Source: Armatimonadota bacterium
Lineage (GTDB): Bacteria; Armatimonadota; UBA5829; DTJY01
Assembly (NCBI GenBank): GCA_025358205.1
Contig: JANYKG010000094.1
Location: forward strand, 1-46,413
DNA: 46,413 nt
Direction: 5' to 3'
Of the stretch, positions 33,520 to 41,972 are shown piece after piece (the first letter of the stretch is position 1; every line of letters starts with the position of its first letter). The notes under the pieces are model-generated. The model saw nothing but the letters and a program-made list of their open reading frames with translations, searched no databases and was not told the DNA's origin. The position numbers and the translations under genes were made by a program.

Positions 33520-34494
33520 ATGCAAACGATGAGTAACAAGATAAGAAAACCGCTAACGCATCGGGCCTCGTTCTGGGGCTTCATATTCATTTGTCCCTGG
33601 CTGTTAGGGTTCATCATTTTCACAGCCGGGCCGATGCTCGCATCTCTGGTTCTCAGTTTTTGCAAGTACGACCTGAAAAGCGTCACTTTCATCGGCGCGG
33701 GCAACTATCACCGCATGTTCGTCGGCAGCGAGCATGAGTATTTCTACAAGTCGTTGACGAACACCGCGCTTTACGTGCTGTTTTCCGTGCCAATGGGCCT
33801 GACCGGTTCGCTGCTTTTGGCTGTTTTGCTCAACCAAAAAGTCAAAGGCGTTGCGGTTTTTCGCACACTTTACTATCTGCCGTCACTCACCCCGGCAGTT
33901 GCATCCGCGCTGGTCTGGATGTGGGTTTTCCATCCGGAGTACGGTATCCTGAACAGCTTTCTTACGATCAACCTGCCGTTCCCCACGCTGGGCGATCAGG
34001 GGATTGGTTTCGCGTTCCGACCGATGATCGCTCATCCGCCTGACTGGTTGCAGAGCAGCGCTTGGGCGCTTCCGGCGCTCATCCTGATGAGCCTATGGGG
34101 AATCGGCGGGCAGCGGATGATCATCTTCCTCGCGGGCCTTCAGGGGATATCGGACGAGTATTACGAAGCGGCGCGCATTGACGGGGCCGGTGCGTGGCAT
34201 CAGTTCAGGCACATCACAATTCCGCTTCTCACGCCGACGATCTTCTTCAATCTCATACTCGGAATAGTCGGCGCGTTTCAGGTGTTCACGGCAGCCTATA
34301 TCATGACCGGCGGCGGACCGAACAACGCGACGCTTTTCTATGTGCTGTACATCTATCGGCATGCGTTTGAGCAATTCCACATGGGCTACGCGGCAGCGCT
34401 GGCCTGGGTGCTGTTCATCCTGCTGTTCACTTTCACACTCATTCAGTTCAAGCAATCAAGCCGGTGGGTTCACTATGAAGGGGAAACCAAGTAG
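33520..34494 (+). CDS. Sugar ABC transporter permease 1 (UgpA/MalF-like)
   Basis: 324 residues, six transmembrane helices. The cytoplasmic EAA loop reads EAARIDGAGAWHQFRHITIPLLTP, the contact with the ATPase. RASFWGFIFICPWLLGFIIFTAGPM is the typical first helix. An alternative ATG at 33529 would remove three residues. No ATPase gene lies in this cluster. Confidence 0.93.
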   Translation: MQTMSNKIRKPLTHRASFWGFIFICPWLLGFIIFTAGPMLASLVLSFCKYDLKSVTFIGAGNYHRMFVGSEHEYFYKSLTNTALYVLFSVPMGLTGSLLLAVLLNQKVKGVAVFRTLYYLPSLTPAVASALVWMWVFHPEYGILNSFLTINLPFPTLGDQGIGFAFRPMIAHPPDWLQSSAWALPALILMSLWGIGGQRMIIFLAGLQGISDEYYEAARIDGAGAWHQFRHITIPLLTPTIFFNLILGIVGAFQVFTAAYIMTGGGPNNATLFYVLYIYRHAFEQFHMGYAAALAWVLFILLFTFTLIQFKQSSRWVHYEGETK

Positions 34495-34563
34495 GTGGTT
34501 GGTGTTAGTTGTTTGGTGTTAGGGTGGACTGTCTACCACCTACCACCAAACACCTAACACCCA
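34493..34563. repeat. GGTGTTAGG-type word inverted repeat
   Basis: Left words GGTGGTTGGTGTTAGTTG and right words CCACCTACCACCAAACACC form a long imperfect hairpin between the two permease genes. Confidence 0.7.
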
Positions 34564-34587
34564 AGCATTTGGGAATAGGTCTAGACA

Positions 34588-35418
34588 ATGACAGGCAGAG
34601 TTCTCAGTAGAATAGCATTGTACTTCGTCTTGATCTTGGGCGCGTGCATCGTGACCATCCCGTTCATTTGGACGGTCAGCACTGCACTGAAGACCCCTGA
34701 ACAGGTGTATTTGCTGCCGCCCAGATGGATACCCAGCCCGATCTCGTTCGCCAACTTCGCGAAGGCGTGGACCGCCCTGCCGTTCGCGCTCTTCCTGCGA
34801 AACACGATGTTCGTGACGGGCATGTGCCTCATCGGCCAGTTGTTTTCGGCGTCGCTGGTGGCCTATGGGTTCGCGCGTTTCAAGTTCACCGGCAAGACCG
34901 CGCTATTCTACATGCTGCTGGGTACCATGATGCTGCCGGGCCAGGTCACCATGATCCCGACCTTCCTGATCTGGCGCAACTTCCGACTGATAGACACGTT
35001 CTATCCGCTCATTGTCCCGGCGTACCTGGGCGGCGGAGCGTTCACCATCTTCCTGCTCAGGCAGTTCTTCATGAGCATCCCGCGCGATCTCGACGAGGCG
35101 GCGATGATAGACGGATGCTCCTACTTCGGCATCTGGTGGCGGATCATCCTGCCGCTTTCCAAGCCCGCGCTTACCACCGTGGTTATTTTCTCGTTCCTCA
35201 GCCACTGGGACGAGTTTATGGGGCCGTTGATATACCTTCAGTCCATGGAGAAGTACACGGTCTCCATCGGCCTGCGCTTGTTCCAGGACCAGTACGGCGC
35301 GCAGTTGGATTTGTTGATGGCCGCGTCGCTGATTCACATCCTGCCGTGCATCATTCTGTTCTTCGTGGCACAGAGGTATTTCATCAAGGGTATTGTCATG
35401 TCCGGCATCAAGGGTTAG
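34588..35418 (+). CDS. Sugar ABC transporter permease 2 (UgpE/MalG-like)
   Basis: 276 residues, six helices. The EAA loop reads EAAMIDGCSYFGIWWRIILPLSKPA, and the C-terminus AQRYFIKGIVMSGIKG is the hallmark of the MalG-like permease. Partner of permease 1. As in many CUT1 systems, a shared ATPase (MsmK/UgpC type) encoded elsewhere is expected. Confidence 0.93.
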   Translation: MTGRVLSRIALYFVLILGACIVTIPFIWTVSTALKTPEQVYLLPPRWIPSPISFANFAKAWTALPFALFLRNTMFVTGMCLIGQLFSASLVAYGFARFKFTGKTALFYMLLGTMMLPGQVTMIPTFLIWRNFRLIDTFYPLIVPAYLGGGAFTIFLLRQFFMSIPRDLDEAAMIDGCSYFGIWWRIILPLSKPALTTVVIFSFLSHWDEFMGPLIYLQSMEKYTVSIGLRLFQDQYGAQLDLLMAASLIHILPCIILFFVAQRYFIKGIVMSGIKG

Positions 35419-35426
35419 AGGTCAAC

Positions 35427-35456
35427 TTGACAGTTTAGCCTCGCTAGGCTTACGAT
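35427..35456 (+). promoter_or_regulatory. sigma70-type promoter upstream of the FGE-like gene
   Basis: A perfect TTGACA (35427-35432) and TACGAT (35451-35456), spacing 18. GGGAGGAG at 35475-35482 then serves the ATG at 35491. A new transcript can therefore start after the permeases. Confidence 0.6.
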
Positions 35457-35490
35457 TATGCTATCAGGTAGTTCGGGAGGAGTTTTCGTA

Positions 35491-36351
35491 ATGCGATTGA
35501 GATTGATGGGTTGCATGCTTGTTCTTTCGTTGATCGCGTGTGTCGGTGCATCCGATGCGGTTGTAAAGCCAAAGACAAAGAATACCACTAAACCGGTTAC
35601 GGCGAAGGTCACCGACAACCGCCCCGCCAACTTCACTGAATCCATATCCGGCTCGCTGGTGAAATTCGACATGGTCGGCGTTCCCTCGGGCGAGATAGCG
35701 ATGACCGATCCCGCCAAGACTGGCTCAACAGTCAAGGTAAAGGTGTCTGCCATGTGGTTCGGCAAGACCGAGGTCACCTGGGACGAGTACGATGTATTCG
35801 TGTTTCGGCTGGACGAACCGGGCGGCGGTACTCCCGCGACGGGCCAGGACGCTCTCTCACGCCCCAGCAAGCCGTATGGCGCGTCTGACCGGGGGTATGG
35901 ACACAAGGGCTTTCCCGCTATCAACCTCTCGTCACTAGGTGCGCAGAAGTACTGCGAATGGCTCTCCAAGAAGACCGGCAAGAAGTATCGCCTGCCGACC
36001 GAAGCCGAGTACGAATACGCCTGCCGCGCCGGTCAGCCGCTTCCGGTCAAGGACAAGCTGGCATCGTACGCATGGTACTGGCAGGAGAAGACCCAGCCGG
36101 TGGGCAAGAAGCTCCCCAACGCTTGGGGTCTTTACGATACCCTGGGGAACGTGGGCGAATGGTGCATGGACCTGAGCGGCAAGCCGGTGGTATGCGGCAG
36201 CGCGTTCGACGACACCGCGGAGAAGACCACCCCGACACTGCGGCGCTATGACAATCCCGAGTGGCACGCGAACGATCCTCAGGACCCCAAGAGCAGATGG
36301 TGGCTGTCCGATGGGACGTTCGCCGGGTTCAGAGTAGTATGTGATCAGTGA
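35491..36351 (+). CDS. Secreted formylglycine-generating-enzyme-like (SUMF1/FGE) protein
   Basis: 286 residues from the ATG with GGGAGGAG 8 nt upstream; the frame is open from 35458. Signal peptide MRLRLMGCMLVLSLIACVGASDA. The FGE-sulfatase domain shows MVGVPSGEIAM, WFGKTEVTWDEYDVF, FPAINLSSLGAQKYCEWLSKKTGKKYRLPTEAEYEYACRAG, WGLYDTLGNVGEWCMD and FAGFRVV. The paired active-site cysteines of true FGE are not apparent, and no sulfatase gene is nearby, so a binding or structural role is likelier than sulfatase maturation. Confidence 0.85.
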   Translation: MRLRLMGCMLVLSLIACVGASDAVVKPKTKNTTKPVTAKVTDNRPANFTESISGSLVKFDMVGVPSGEIAMTDPAKTGSTVKVKVSAMWFGKTEVTWDEYDVFVFRLDEPGGGTPATGQDALSRPSKPYGASDRGYGHKGFPAINLSSLGAQKYCEWLSKKTGKKYRLPTEAEYEYACRAGQPLPVKDKLASYAWYWQEKTQPVGKKLPNAWGLYDTLGNVGEWCMDLSGKPVVCGSAFDDTAEKTTPTLRRYDNPEWHANDPQDPKSRWWLSDGTFAGFRVVCDQ

Positions 36352-36377
36352 TTTGATGAAACCGAAAGGATAGAATC

Positions 36378-37556
36378 ATGGGAAAGTTGGATGAACTGCG
36401 GGTCGGCGTTATCGGCTGCGGCGGACGTGGAACAGGCGCGGCTGGCGATTGCATCAAGAGCTCGCCGGGCGTGAAGATCGTCGCGATGGGCGATCTCTTC
36501 CAGGATCGAGTCGAGGGCAGTCTCGACCGGTTGTCCACAAACGACGAGTTGAAGGCCAACGTAGATGTCCCCAAGGACCGCGTTTTCTGGGGCTTCGACA
36601 ACTACAAGAAGGTGATTGACTCCGACGTTGACATGGTAATAATGGCATCGCCTCCCGGTTTCCGCCCGGAACACGTCAGGTATGCCGTCGAGAAGGGCAA
36701 GCACGTATTTATGGAGAAGCCGGTAGCTGTGGACGCGCCGGGGGTAAGGATGATTCTCGAAGCCGGGGAGCTTGCCAAGCAGAAGAACCTGGGCATCGTC
36801 ACCGGCACCATCAAGCGTCACTCGGCGAACTATATCGAGACCATCAAGCGAATTCATGACGGCGAGATCGGCAAGATTCTCGCGGCTCAGTGTTATTTCA
36901 ACACCAGCGAGCTGTGGAATCACGGACGTCAGCCGGAGTGGAGCGACATGGAATGGCAGTGCAGGAACTGGCTGTACTTCACCTGGCTCTCCGGCGACCA
37001 CATAGTTGAGCAGCATATCCACAATCTGGACGTCATCAACTGGGCGCTCCAGGCTCATCCTGTGAAGTGTGTGGCGCTCGGCGGGCGGCAGAAGCGCACT
37101 GATCCCGCCTACGGTTCTATCTTCGACCACTTCACCGTGGACTACGAATATCCCGACGGCGTGCGAGTGATGAGCATGTGCAGACAGCAGGACGGCACTA
37201 CCAGCAACGTGTCCGAACGGGTCGTCGGTACGAAGGGCTACGCGAACTGCGCAGGTTCCATCGGCTTCAAGAACAAGCAGCTATGGAAGTACGAGGGTCC
37301 GAATCCCGGGCCGTATGTCCAGGAGCACACCGACCTGATCACCAGCATTCGCGCAGGCAAACCTCTGAACGAAGCTCAGCAGATTGCTGAGAGCAGCCTG
37401 ACCGCCATCATGGCCCGAATGTCCGCCTATACCGGCCAGGAAATCACGTGGGATCAGGCCATGAACTCGAAAGAGAATCTCATGGTTGATAAGCTTGAGC
37501 TTGGTCCGCTGCCTGTAGCTCCCGTAGCAGTTCCGGGGAAGACACCGTTTGTATAG
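36378..37556 (+). CDS. Gfo/Idh/MocA-family oxidoreductase, cytoplasmic
   Basis: 392 residues. NAD(P)-binding VGVIGCGGRGTG (9-20) at the N-terminus, EKP motif at 113-115 (HVFMEKPVAVD), and C-terminal domain with GDHIVEQHIHNLDVINWAL and LGGRQKRTDPAYGSIFDHF. No signal peptide. The next gene encodes a close paralogue with a Tat signal, so the two probably act on the same sugar derivative on either side of the membrane. Members oxidise or epimerise sugars and inositols. Confidence 0.9.
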   Translation: MGKLDELRVGVIGCGGRGTGAAGDCIKSSPGVKIVAMGDLFQDRVEGSLDRLSTNDELKANVDVPKDRVFWGFDNYKKVIDSDVDMVIMASPPGFRPEHVRYAVEKGKHVFMEKPVAVDAPGVRMILEAGELAKQKNLGIVTGTIKRHSANYIETIKRIHDGEIGKILAAQCYFNTSELWNHGRQPEWSDMEWQCRNWLYFTWLSGDHIVEQHIHNLDVINWALQAHPVKCVALGGRQKRTDPAYGSIFDHFTVDYEYPDGVRVMSMCRQQDGTTSNVSERVVGTKGYANCAGSIGFKNKQLWKYEGPNPGPYVQEHTDLITSIRAGKPLNEAQQIAESSLTAIMARMSAYTGQEITWDQAMNSKENLMVDKLELGPLPVAPVAVPGKTPFV

Positions 37557-37586
37557 TCATTTGACATAATAGGAGAGGACAGATAG

Positions 37587-38876
37587 ATGAAGAAACTGGA
37601 CGAGATTGGTTTGATATCACGCAGGGATTTTATTAAGTCATCGGTTGCCTCAGCCGCACTTCTCGGAGTGGGCGCACTTTCGGTCGGCCAGGGGGCGTAT
37701 GCCGCCGGGTCGGATGAGTTCAAGGTGGGCGTTGTCGGCTGCGGCGGACGAGGTAGCGGCGCGGCGATGGACTGTATCAAGAGTTCCCCAGGCATGAAGA
37801 TTGTTGCGCTAGGCGATCTCTTTCAGGATCGCATGGACGGGCTGTACAACAACCTCACCGGCAATCCGGATCTCAAAGCTATGGTTGACCTCAGCAAGGA
37901 CAAATGCTTCACCGGCTTTGATGCGTACAAGAAGGTGATTGACAGCGGCGTGGACTTGGTGATCCTCGCCTCGCCTCCCGGCTTCCGACCGACTCACCTG
38001 AAATACGCGGTGGAGCAGGGCAAGCATGTGTTCATGGAGAAGCCTGTCGCGGTTGATGCCACCGGCGTGCGAATCGTGCTGAACTGCGCGTATGAGGCTG
38101 CCCGTAAGAATCTGGGCGTTGTTTGTGGCACCCAGCGCAGGCATCAGTTGGGTTATGTCGAGAACATGAAGCGCATACATGACGGCGCGATCGGCGAGAT
38201 CGTTTCCGCTCAGTGCTATTGGAATCAGGGCGGTCTGTGGAACCACGGACGCAAGCCGGAGTGGACGGACATGGAGTGGCAGGTTCGCAACTGGCTGTAC
38301 TTCACCTGGCTTTCCGGCGACCACATATGCGAGCAGCATGTACACAATATTGACGTTATCAACTGGGCGCTAAACGGTCACCCTATCAAGTGCGTAGGCC
38401 TGGGCGGACGGCAGGTGCGCACCGATCCGGCTTACGGCCATGTCTTCGACCACTTTGCCGTGGAGTTCGAGTATCCCAACGGCGCTCGACTGATGAGCAT
38501 GTGCCGCCAGATTGACGGCTGTGTCAGCAACGTCTCAGAGCGAGTCATCGGCACCAAGGGTGTTTCCGGCTGCGGTGGATGGATCAAGGGTGGCAAGGCT
38601 GACTGGAAATACGATGGTCCGAACCCCGGCCCGTATCAGCAGGAGCACGCCGATCTGGTCGCCAGCATCCGCGCGGGCAAGCCGCTGAACGAGGCCAAAC
38701 GCATCGCGGAGAGCTGCCTGACCGCCATCATGGGCCGCATGTCCACGTACACCGGACAGGAGGTTTCATGGGAGCAGGCTCTGAACTCCAAGGAAAACCT
38801 GATGCCCGCGAAGCTGGAGCTTGGTCCGCTGGCCGTCGCGCCGGTAGCGATCCCGGGGAAGACACCGTTGATCTAG
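37587..38876 (+). CDS. Gfo/Idh/MocA-family oxidoreductase with Tat signal
   Basis: 429 residues. Twin-arginine signal SRRDFIKSSVASAALLGVGA (11-30), then VGVVGCGGRGSG and EKP at 151-153. It is closely similar to the preceding gene along the whole mature length (GCGGRG, KCFTGFDAYKKVIDSGVD, NHGRKPEWTDMEWQVRNWLYFTWLSGDH), so the pair arose by tandem duplication and one copy differs by the exported N-terminus. Tat export implies folding with the nicotinamide cofactor in the cytoplasm. Confidence 0.9.
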   Translation: MKKLDEIGLISRRDFIKSSVASAALLGVGALSVGQGAYAAGSDEFKVGVVGCGGRGSGAAMDCIKSSPGMKIVALGDLFQDRMDGLYNNLTGNPDLKAMVDLSKDKCFTGFDAYKKVIDSGVDLVILASPPGFRPTHLKYAVEQGKHVFMEKPVAVDATGVRIVLNCAYEAARKNLGVVCGTQRRHQLGYVENMKRIHDGAIGEIVSAQCYWNQGGLWNHGRKPEWTDMEWQVRNWLYFTWLSGDHICEQHVHNIDVINWALNGHPIKCVGLGGRQVRTDPAYGHVFDHFAVEFEYPNGARLMSMCRQIDGCVSNVSERVIGTKGVSGCGGWIKGGKADWKYDGPNPGPYQQEHADLVASIRAGKPLNEAKRIAESCLTAIMGRMSTYTGQEVSWEQALNSKENLMPAKLELGPLAVAPVAIPGKTPLI

Positions 38877-38963
38877 TTGGTCGGTAGATCAATACATCAG
38901 TTAGTCAGTTAGCGAGCAAATCAGTCCGGCTGAAATACTGATTAGCTGATGAACTGACATACT
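38876..38963. repeat. CAGTTAGTCAGTTAG-type word inverted repeat
   Basis: Left words ATCAGTTAGTCAGTTAGC and right words CTGATTAGCTGATGAACTGAC are partly complementary. Lies between the Tat oxidoreductase and the isomerase-like gene. Confidence 0.6.
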
Positions 38964-38978
38964 TCAGGAGAACGTGTA

Positions 38979-39857
38979 ATGAAACTGAACCGCCGTGAGA
39001 TGATAACAATGGGTGCGATGGGTGCGGCTGCTCTGGCCGTAAACGCCACCGCCGAGGCAAAAACGAAAATGCCGAAATCTGAACTCAAGATATCCAGCCA
39101 GGAGGGGATCGTTCCCGGCAAAGACCTGCCGGAAAAGCTGGCGAAAATGGAGAAATGGGGCATCGTGGGTCTTGAGGTCGGTGGACGCGGGCTTCACGGG
39201 CGCGTTGCCGAGATCAAACGCGCGTTGCTCGATTCCAAGATTAAGGTCAGCGCCATCTGCGCCGGGTTCGAGGGCGCGTTGTCCAGTGACGACGAGACGG
39301 TTCGCCAGAAATGCCGCGACAGCATAAAGCCGATACTTGAGGCGGCGGGCGAGATAGGCTCCACCGGCGTCATTTTCGTCCCCGCTTTCAACGGCCAGAC
39401 GAAGCTGAGCAATGTCGAGGCGCGCAAGATACTCATTGACCAGCTTCCCGATCTGTGCGAGTTTGCCGTTCAGCACAAGACCCGCCTGCTATTGGAGCCG
39501 CTGAACCGAAAAGAGGCGTGGTTCGTGCGCCAGGTCGCCGATGCCGCTTCCATTGCTCGCGATGTGAACCATCCGGGCATGGCGGTGATGGGTGATTTCT
39601 ACCACATGTACATCGAGGAAACCAGCGATATGGGCGCGTTTATATCCGCCGGCCCGTTCCTCCACCATGTACACTTGGCCTCCATCAAGCGGAACCTGCC
39701 CGGCCAGGACGAGCGCGATTACACAAACGGCTTCAAGGGCCTGAAAATGATCGGCTACCAGGACTACTGCAGCTTTGAATGCGGAGTCATCGGTGACCGT
39801 GATGTGGAGATTCCGAAGACGGTCAAGTTCCTGAACGACCAGTGGAGGAAAGCCTAG
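38979..39857 (+). CDS. Sugar phosphate isomerase/epimerase-like TIM barrel, exported
   Basis: 292 residues. The N-terminus KLNRREMITMGAMGAAALAVNATAEA is a Tat-like signal. The mature part follows the xylose-isomerase-like/AP-endonuclease-2 TIM barrel: WGIVGLEVGGRGL, VSAICAGFEG, GSTGVIFVPAFNG, TRLLLEPLNRKEAW (metal Glu), GVMGDFYHMYIEE-like Asp/His and HHVHLASIKR. Tat export together with the neighbouring oxidoreductase points to a periplasmic sugar-modifying pathway. Preceded by GGAG. Confidence 0.85.
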   Translation: MKLNRREMITMGAMGAAALAVNATAEAKTKMPKSELKISSQEGIVPGKDLPEKLAKMEKWGIVGLEVGGRGLHGRVAEIKRALLDSKIKVSAICAGFEGALSSDDETVRQKCRDSIKPILEAAGEIGSTGVIFVPAFNGQTKLSNVEARKILIDQLPDLCEFAVQHKTRLLLEPLNRKEAWFVRQVADAASIARDVNHPGMAVMGDFYHMYIEETSDMGAFISAGPFLHHVHLASIKRNLPGQDERDYTNGFKGLKMIGYQDYCSFECGVIGDRDVEIPKTVKFLNDQWRKA

Positions 39858-39892
39858 GAAGTCATCGGTAATCGGTGATCAGTGATCAGTAG

Positions 39893-39929
39893 GGGCCGGG
39901 TCCGCCTCGGCGGATACCGGCCCTTTCTC
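39893..39929 (+). terminator. GC-rich hairpin with T-tract before the GDPD gene
   Basis: GGGCCGG (39893-39899) pairs with CCGGCCC (39917-39923), and inside it CCGCC pairs with GGCGG. TTTCTC follows. The ATG of the next gene is only 18 nt away, so it could terminate the upstream operon or attenuate GDPD. Confidence 0.55.
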
Positions 39930-39941
39930 GTGGAGATAGCA

Positions 39942-40730
39942 ATGATCATTCAATCGCACAGGGGCGCGGGTAATCTCGCGCCGGAGAACACCCTGGAGTC
40001 GTTCGAACTCGGCTGGCAGATGGGAACCATCCCCGAGGCGGATGTGCGCGTCACGAACGACGGTGTTACCTGCGCGTTCCATGATAATGACTTCACGCGC
40101 CTCGCACCGGACGCACCTGAGGCGATTCGCGGCCTTCCCATCCAGGAGCTATCCTGGACTGACATCCGCGATCTGGATGTAGGTGCATACAAGGGCGAGC
40201 AGTTCAAGGGCCAGCGCATTCCCAAGTTCACCGACGTATTCGCAGCTATGGCTGGGGTCCGGGAGCGCATGCTGTACGTGGACTTCAAGTACATCTCGCT
40301 CGAGCAGCTTGCCGAGATGGCGCGCGAGTATGGAATCACCCCCCAGATCATCTTGACTTCGACAGTCTATCAGCACCTACTGGACTGGATGGAGTTGGTT
40401 CCCGAGGGCCTCACCATGCGCTGGATGGGCGGAACCGAGGAGAGCCTGCGCGAACGGATGGATGCTCTGCGGGCCAACGATTTCAAGGCGATCACGCATC
40501 TGCAGATTCACGTGCGGCTCAATGAGGACGGCTCGTTCAACCCATCGTCGGAGTTTCTGCAGGAGGTCGGTAATGAACTCAAGCCGCGCGGAATCCTGTT
40601 CCAGTCGCTGCCGTGGGGCGTGGCCGAGGTTTCCGTCTATCACCGGCTGATGGACCTGGGCGTTGAGTCGTTCGCGACCGACGAGCCGCTGATAACACTG
40701 GAGGCTGCGCGGACATACGCGGGGAGATGA
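39942..40730 (+). CDS. Glycerophosphodiester phosphodiesterase
   Basis: 262 residues from the ATG with GGAG at 39932-39935; the frame is open from 39882. Hydrolyses glycerophosphodiesters to glycerol 3-phosphate. SHRGAGNLAPENTLESF (catalytic His and Glu) opens the GDPD domain; EADVRVTNDGVTCAFHDNDFTRLA gives the E-x-D metal site and second His; YVDFKY and FATDEPL complete the barrel. The usual position of Glu in the E-D-V motif is kept. No signal peptide, so cytoplasmic. Confidence 0.92.
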   Translation: MIIQSHRGAGNLAPENTLESFELGWQMGTIPEADVRVTNDGVTCAFHDNDFTRLAPDAPEAIRGLPIQELSWTDIRDLDVGAYKGEQFKGQRIPKFTDVFAAMAGVRERMLYVDFKYISLEQLAEMAREYGITPQIILTSTVYQHLLDWMELVPEGLTMRWMGGTEESLRERMDALRANDFKAITHLQIHVRLNEDGSFNPSSEFLQEVGNELKPRGILFQSLPWGVAEVSVYHRLMDLGVESFATDEPLITLEAARTYAGR

Positions 40731-40773
40731 GTGATAAGTGATGAGTGACCATTCTCGTACTCTTACTCGACAC

Positions 40774-41799
40774 ATGAGAGCATTTGCCCTGGTCATCCTC
40801 TCCATTCTTGCGGCGGCATCTTCCGCCCAATCCGCCCAACGCTTCGAGTATTCCGAAGTCGCCATGGGCGTTCGCGCGAGGATCGTTCTGTACGCTCCAA
40901 CCCAGACCGCCGCCGAGAAAGCCGCTCGCGCCGCGTATGACCGCATCGCCTACCTCGAGCAGATCATGAGCGACTACCGGCCGGACAGCGAGTTGAACCT
41001 CCTTTGCGCCAAAGCGGGAGGCGAGCCGGTCAAGGTCAGCCCGGAGCTTCTGTTCATCCTCAGCAAGTCCAGTGAGCTTGCCCGCCGTTCGGACGGCGCG
41101 TTCGATCCCACCGTCGGCCCGGTCGTCAGGCTCTGGCGGAAGGCGCGGAAGTCCGGCGTTCTTCCGACCCCGCAGGAAATTGAGGCCGCGAAGTACCTCG
41201 TCGGCTGGCACAAGATGCGCATTGACGCGCGGGCATCCACGGTGCGGCTTGAGACCCCCGGTATGCAACTTGACCTCGGAGGCATCGCGAAGGGATATGC
41301 CTGCGATGAGGCTCAGCGGGTTCTGAAGGGGCAGGGGATCGCCTGCGCGCTCGTGGAGATGGGCGGCGATATTGTTGTCAGCGGCGCTCCACCAGGGAAG
41401 AACGGATGGGAGATCGCAGTGCCGAACATCCAACATCCGACATCGAACGTTCAACATTCAACGCCCAACGTCCAACGTCCGGGGACCACTGTTCACCGTA
41501 CACCGTTCACTGTTCACGGCTCAGGAGTCGCTACGGCAGTGCTCGCGGATTGTGCGGTTTCTTCATCCGGCGATACGGAGCAATTCGTGGAGATCGGCGG
41601 GGCGCGCTACTCGCACATCGTGAACCCGAAGAACGGCCTCGGCCTGACCGACCGCATCGCCGTCACTATCATCGCCCCGAACGGCACGACCTCAGACGGC
41701 CTCTCCACCGCCGTCAGCGTCCTCGGCGCTAAGTGCGGACGAACCCTCGCAAGCGCCTTCCCCGATGTCTCTGTCTACATCCGCACAGCACGAGACTAG
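40774..41799 (+). CDS. apbE: ApbE-family FAD:protein FMN transferase
   Basis: About 341 residues from the ATG at 40774, where a signal peptide begins (MRAFALVILSILAAASSAQSA); GTG/ATG starts at 40738/40741 are alternatives. It flavinylates Thr/Ser in target redox proteins. EYSEVAMGVRARIVLYA, YLEQIMSDYRPDSELNLL, RSDGAFDPTVGPVV, LDLGGIAKGYACDEA and DGLSTAVSVLGA fit the family. Between NGWEIAV and the TAVLADCAVSSSGD strand lies an in-frame insert of about 33 residues (positions 41424-41525) made of CAACATCC- and GTTCAC-type words; this matches spacer repeats and sits in a loop. Confidence 0.85.
   Translation: MRAFALVILSILAAASSAQSAQRFEYSEVAMGVRARIVLYAPTQTAAEKAARAAYDRIAYLEQIMSDYRPDSELNLLCAKAGGEPVKVSPELLFILSKSSELARRSDGAFDPTVGPVVRLWRKARKSGVLPTPQEIEAAKYLVGWHKMRIDARASTVRLETPGMQLDLGGIAKGYACDEAQRVLKGQGIACALVEMGGDIVVSGAPPGKNGWEIAVPNIQHPTSNVQHSTPNVQRPGTTVHRTPFTVHGSGVATAVLADCAVSSSGDTEQFVEIGGARYSHIVNPKNGLGLTDRIAVTIIAPNGTTSDGLSTAVSVLGAKCGRTLASAFPDVSVYIRTARD
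41424..41525 (+). repeat. Word-repeat insertion inside apbE
   Basis: Tandem AACATCCAACATCCGACATCG-like words are followed by GTTCACCGTACACCGTTCAC-like words, without stop codons in the apbE frame. It encodes a Gln/His/Pro/Thr-rich stretch foreign to ApbE. Confidence 0.75.
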
Positions 41800-41854
41800 C
41801 AACAAAATAGTCAGGATGAAAAGGATATGGGAGAAGATGACTCCAGGATTTCCC

Positions 41855-41972
41855 TGGGAGCGCGGGCGTCCTCGCCTGCTTCTTTCCGGAGAAGGAGCGG
41901 GCCACCGTTCTACCAATACCTTCTGTCGAACAGGGATGACCATTCGCGCCATCCGAGCCATCCGACCATTTC
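41855..41972. repeat. Repeat-rich spacer with second GGGAGCGCGGGCGTCCTCG copy
   Basis: The 5' part repeats the core of the hairpin arm at 12023 and then forms a weaker stem with the GAAGGAGCGGGC segment. The 3' part holds CCATCCGAGCCATCCGACC words almost identical to 24948-24972. Confidence 0.65.

Noticed and set aside
35491-36351. True formylglycine-generating enzyme
   Set aside because: The paired active-site Cys of FGE is not evident and no sulfatase gene is nearby; annotated only as FGE-like.
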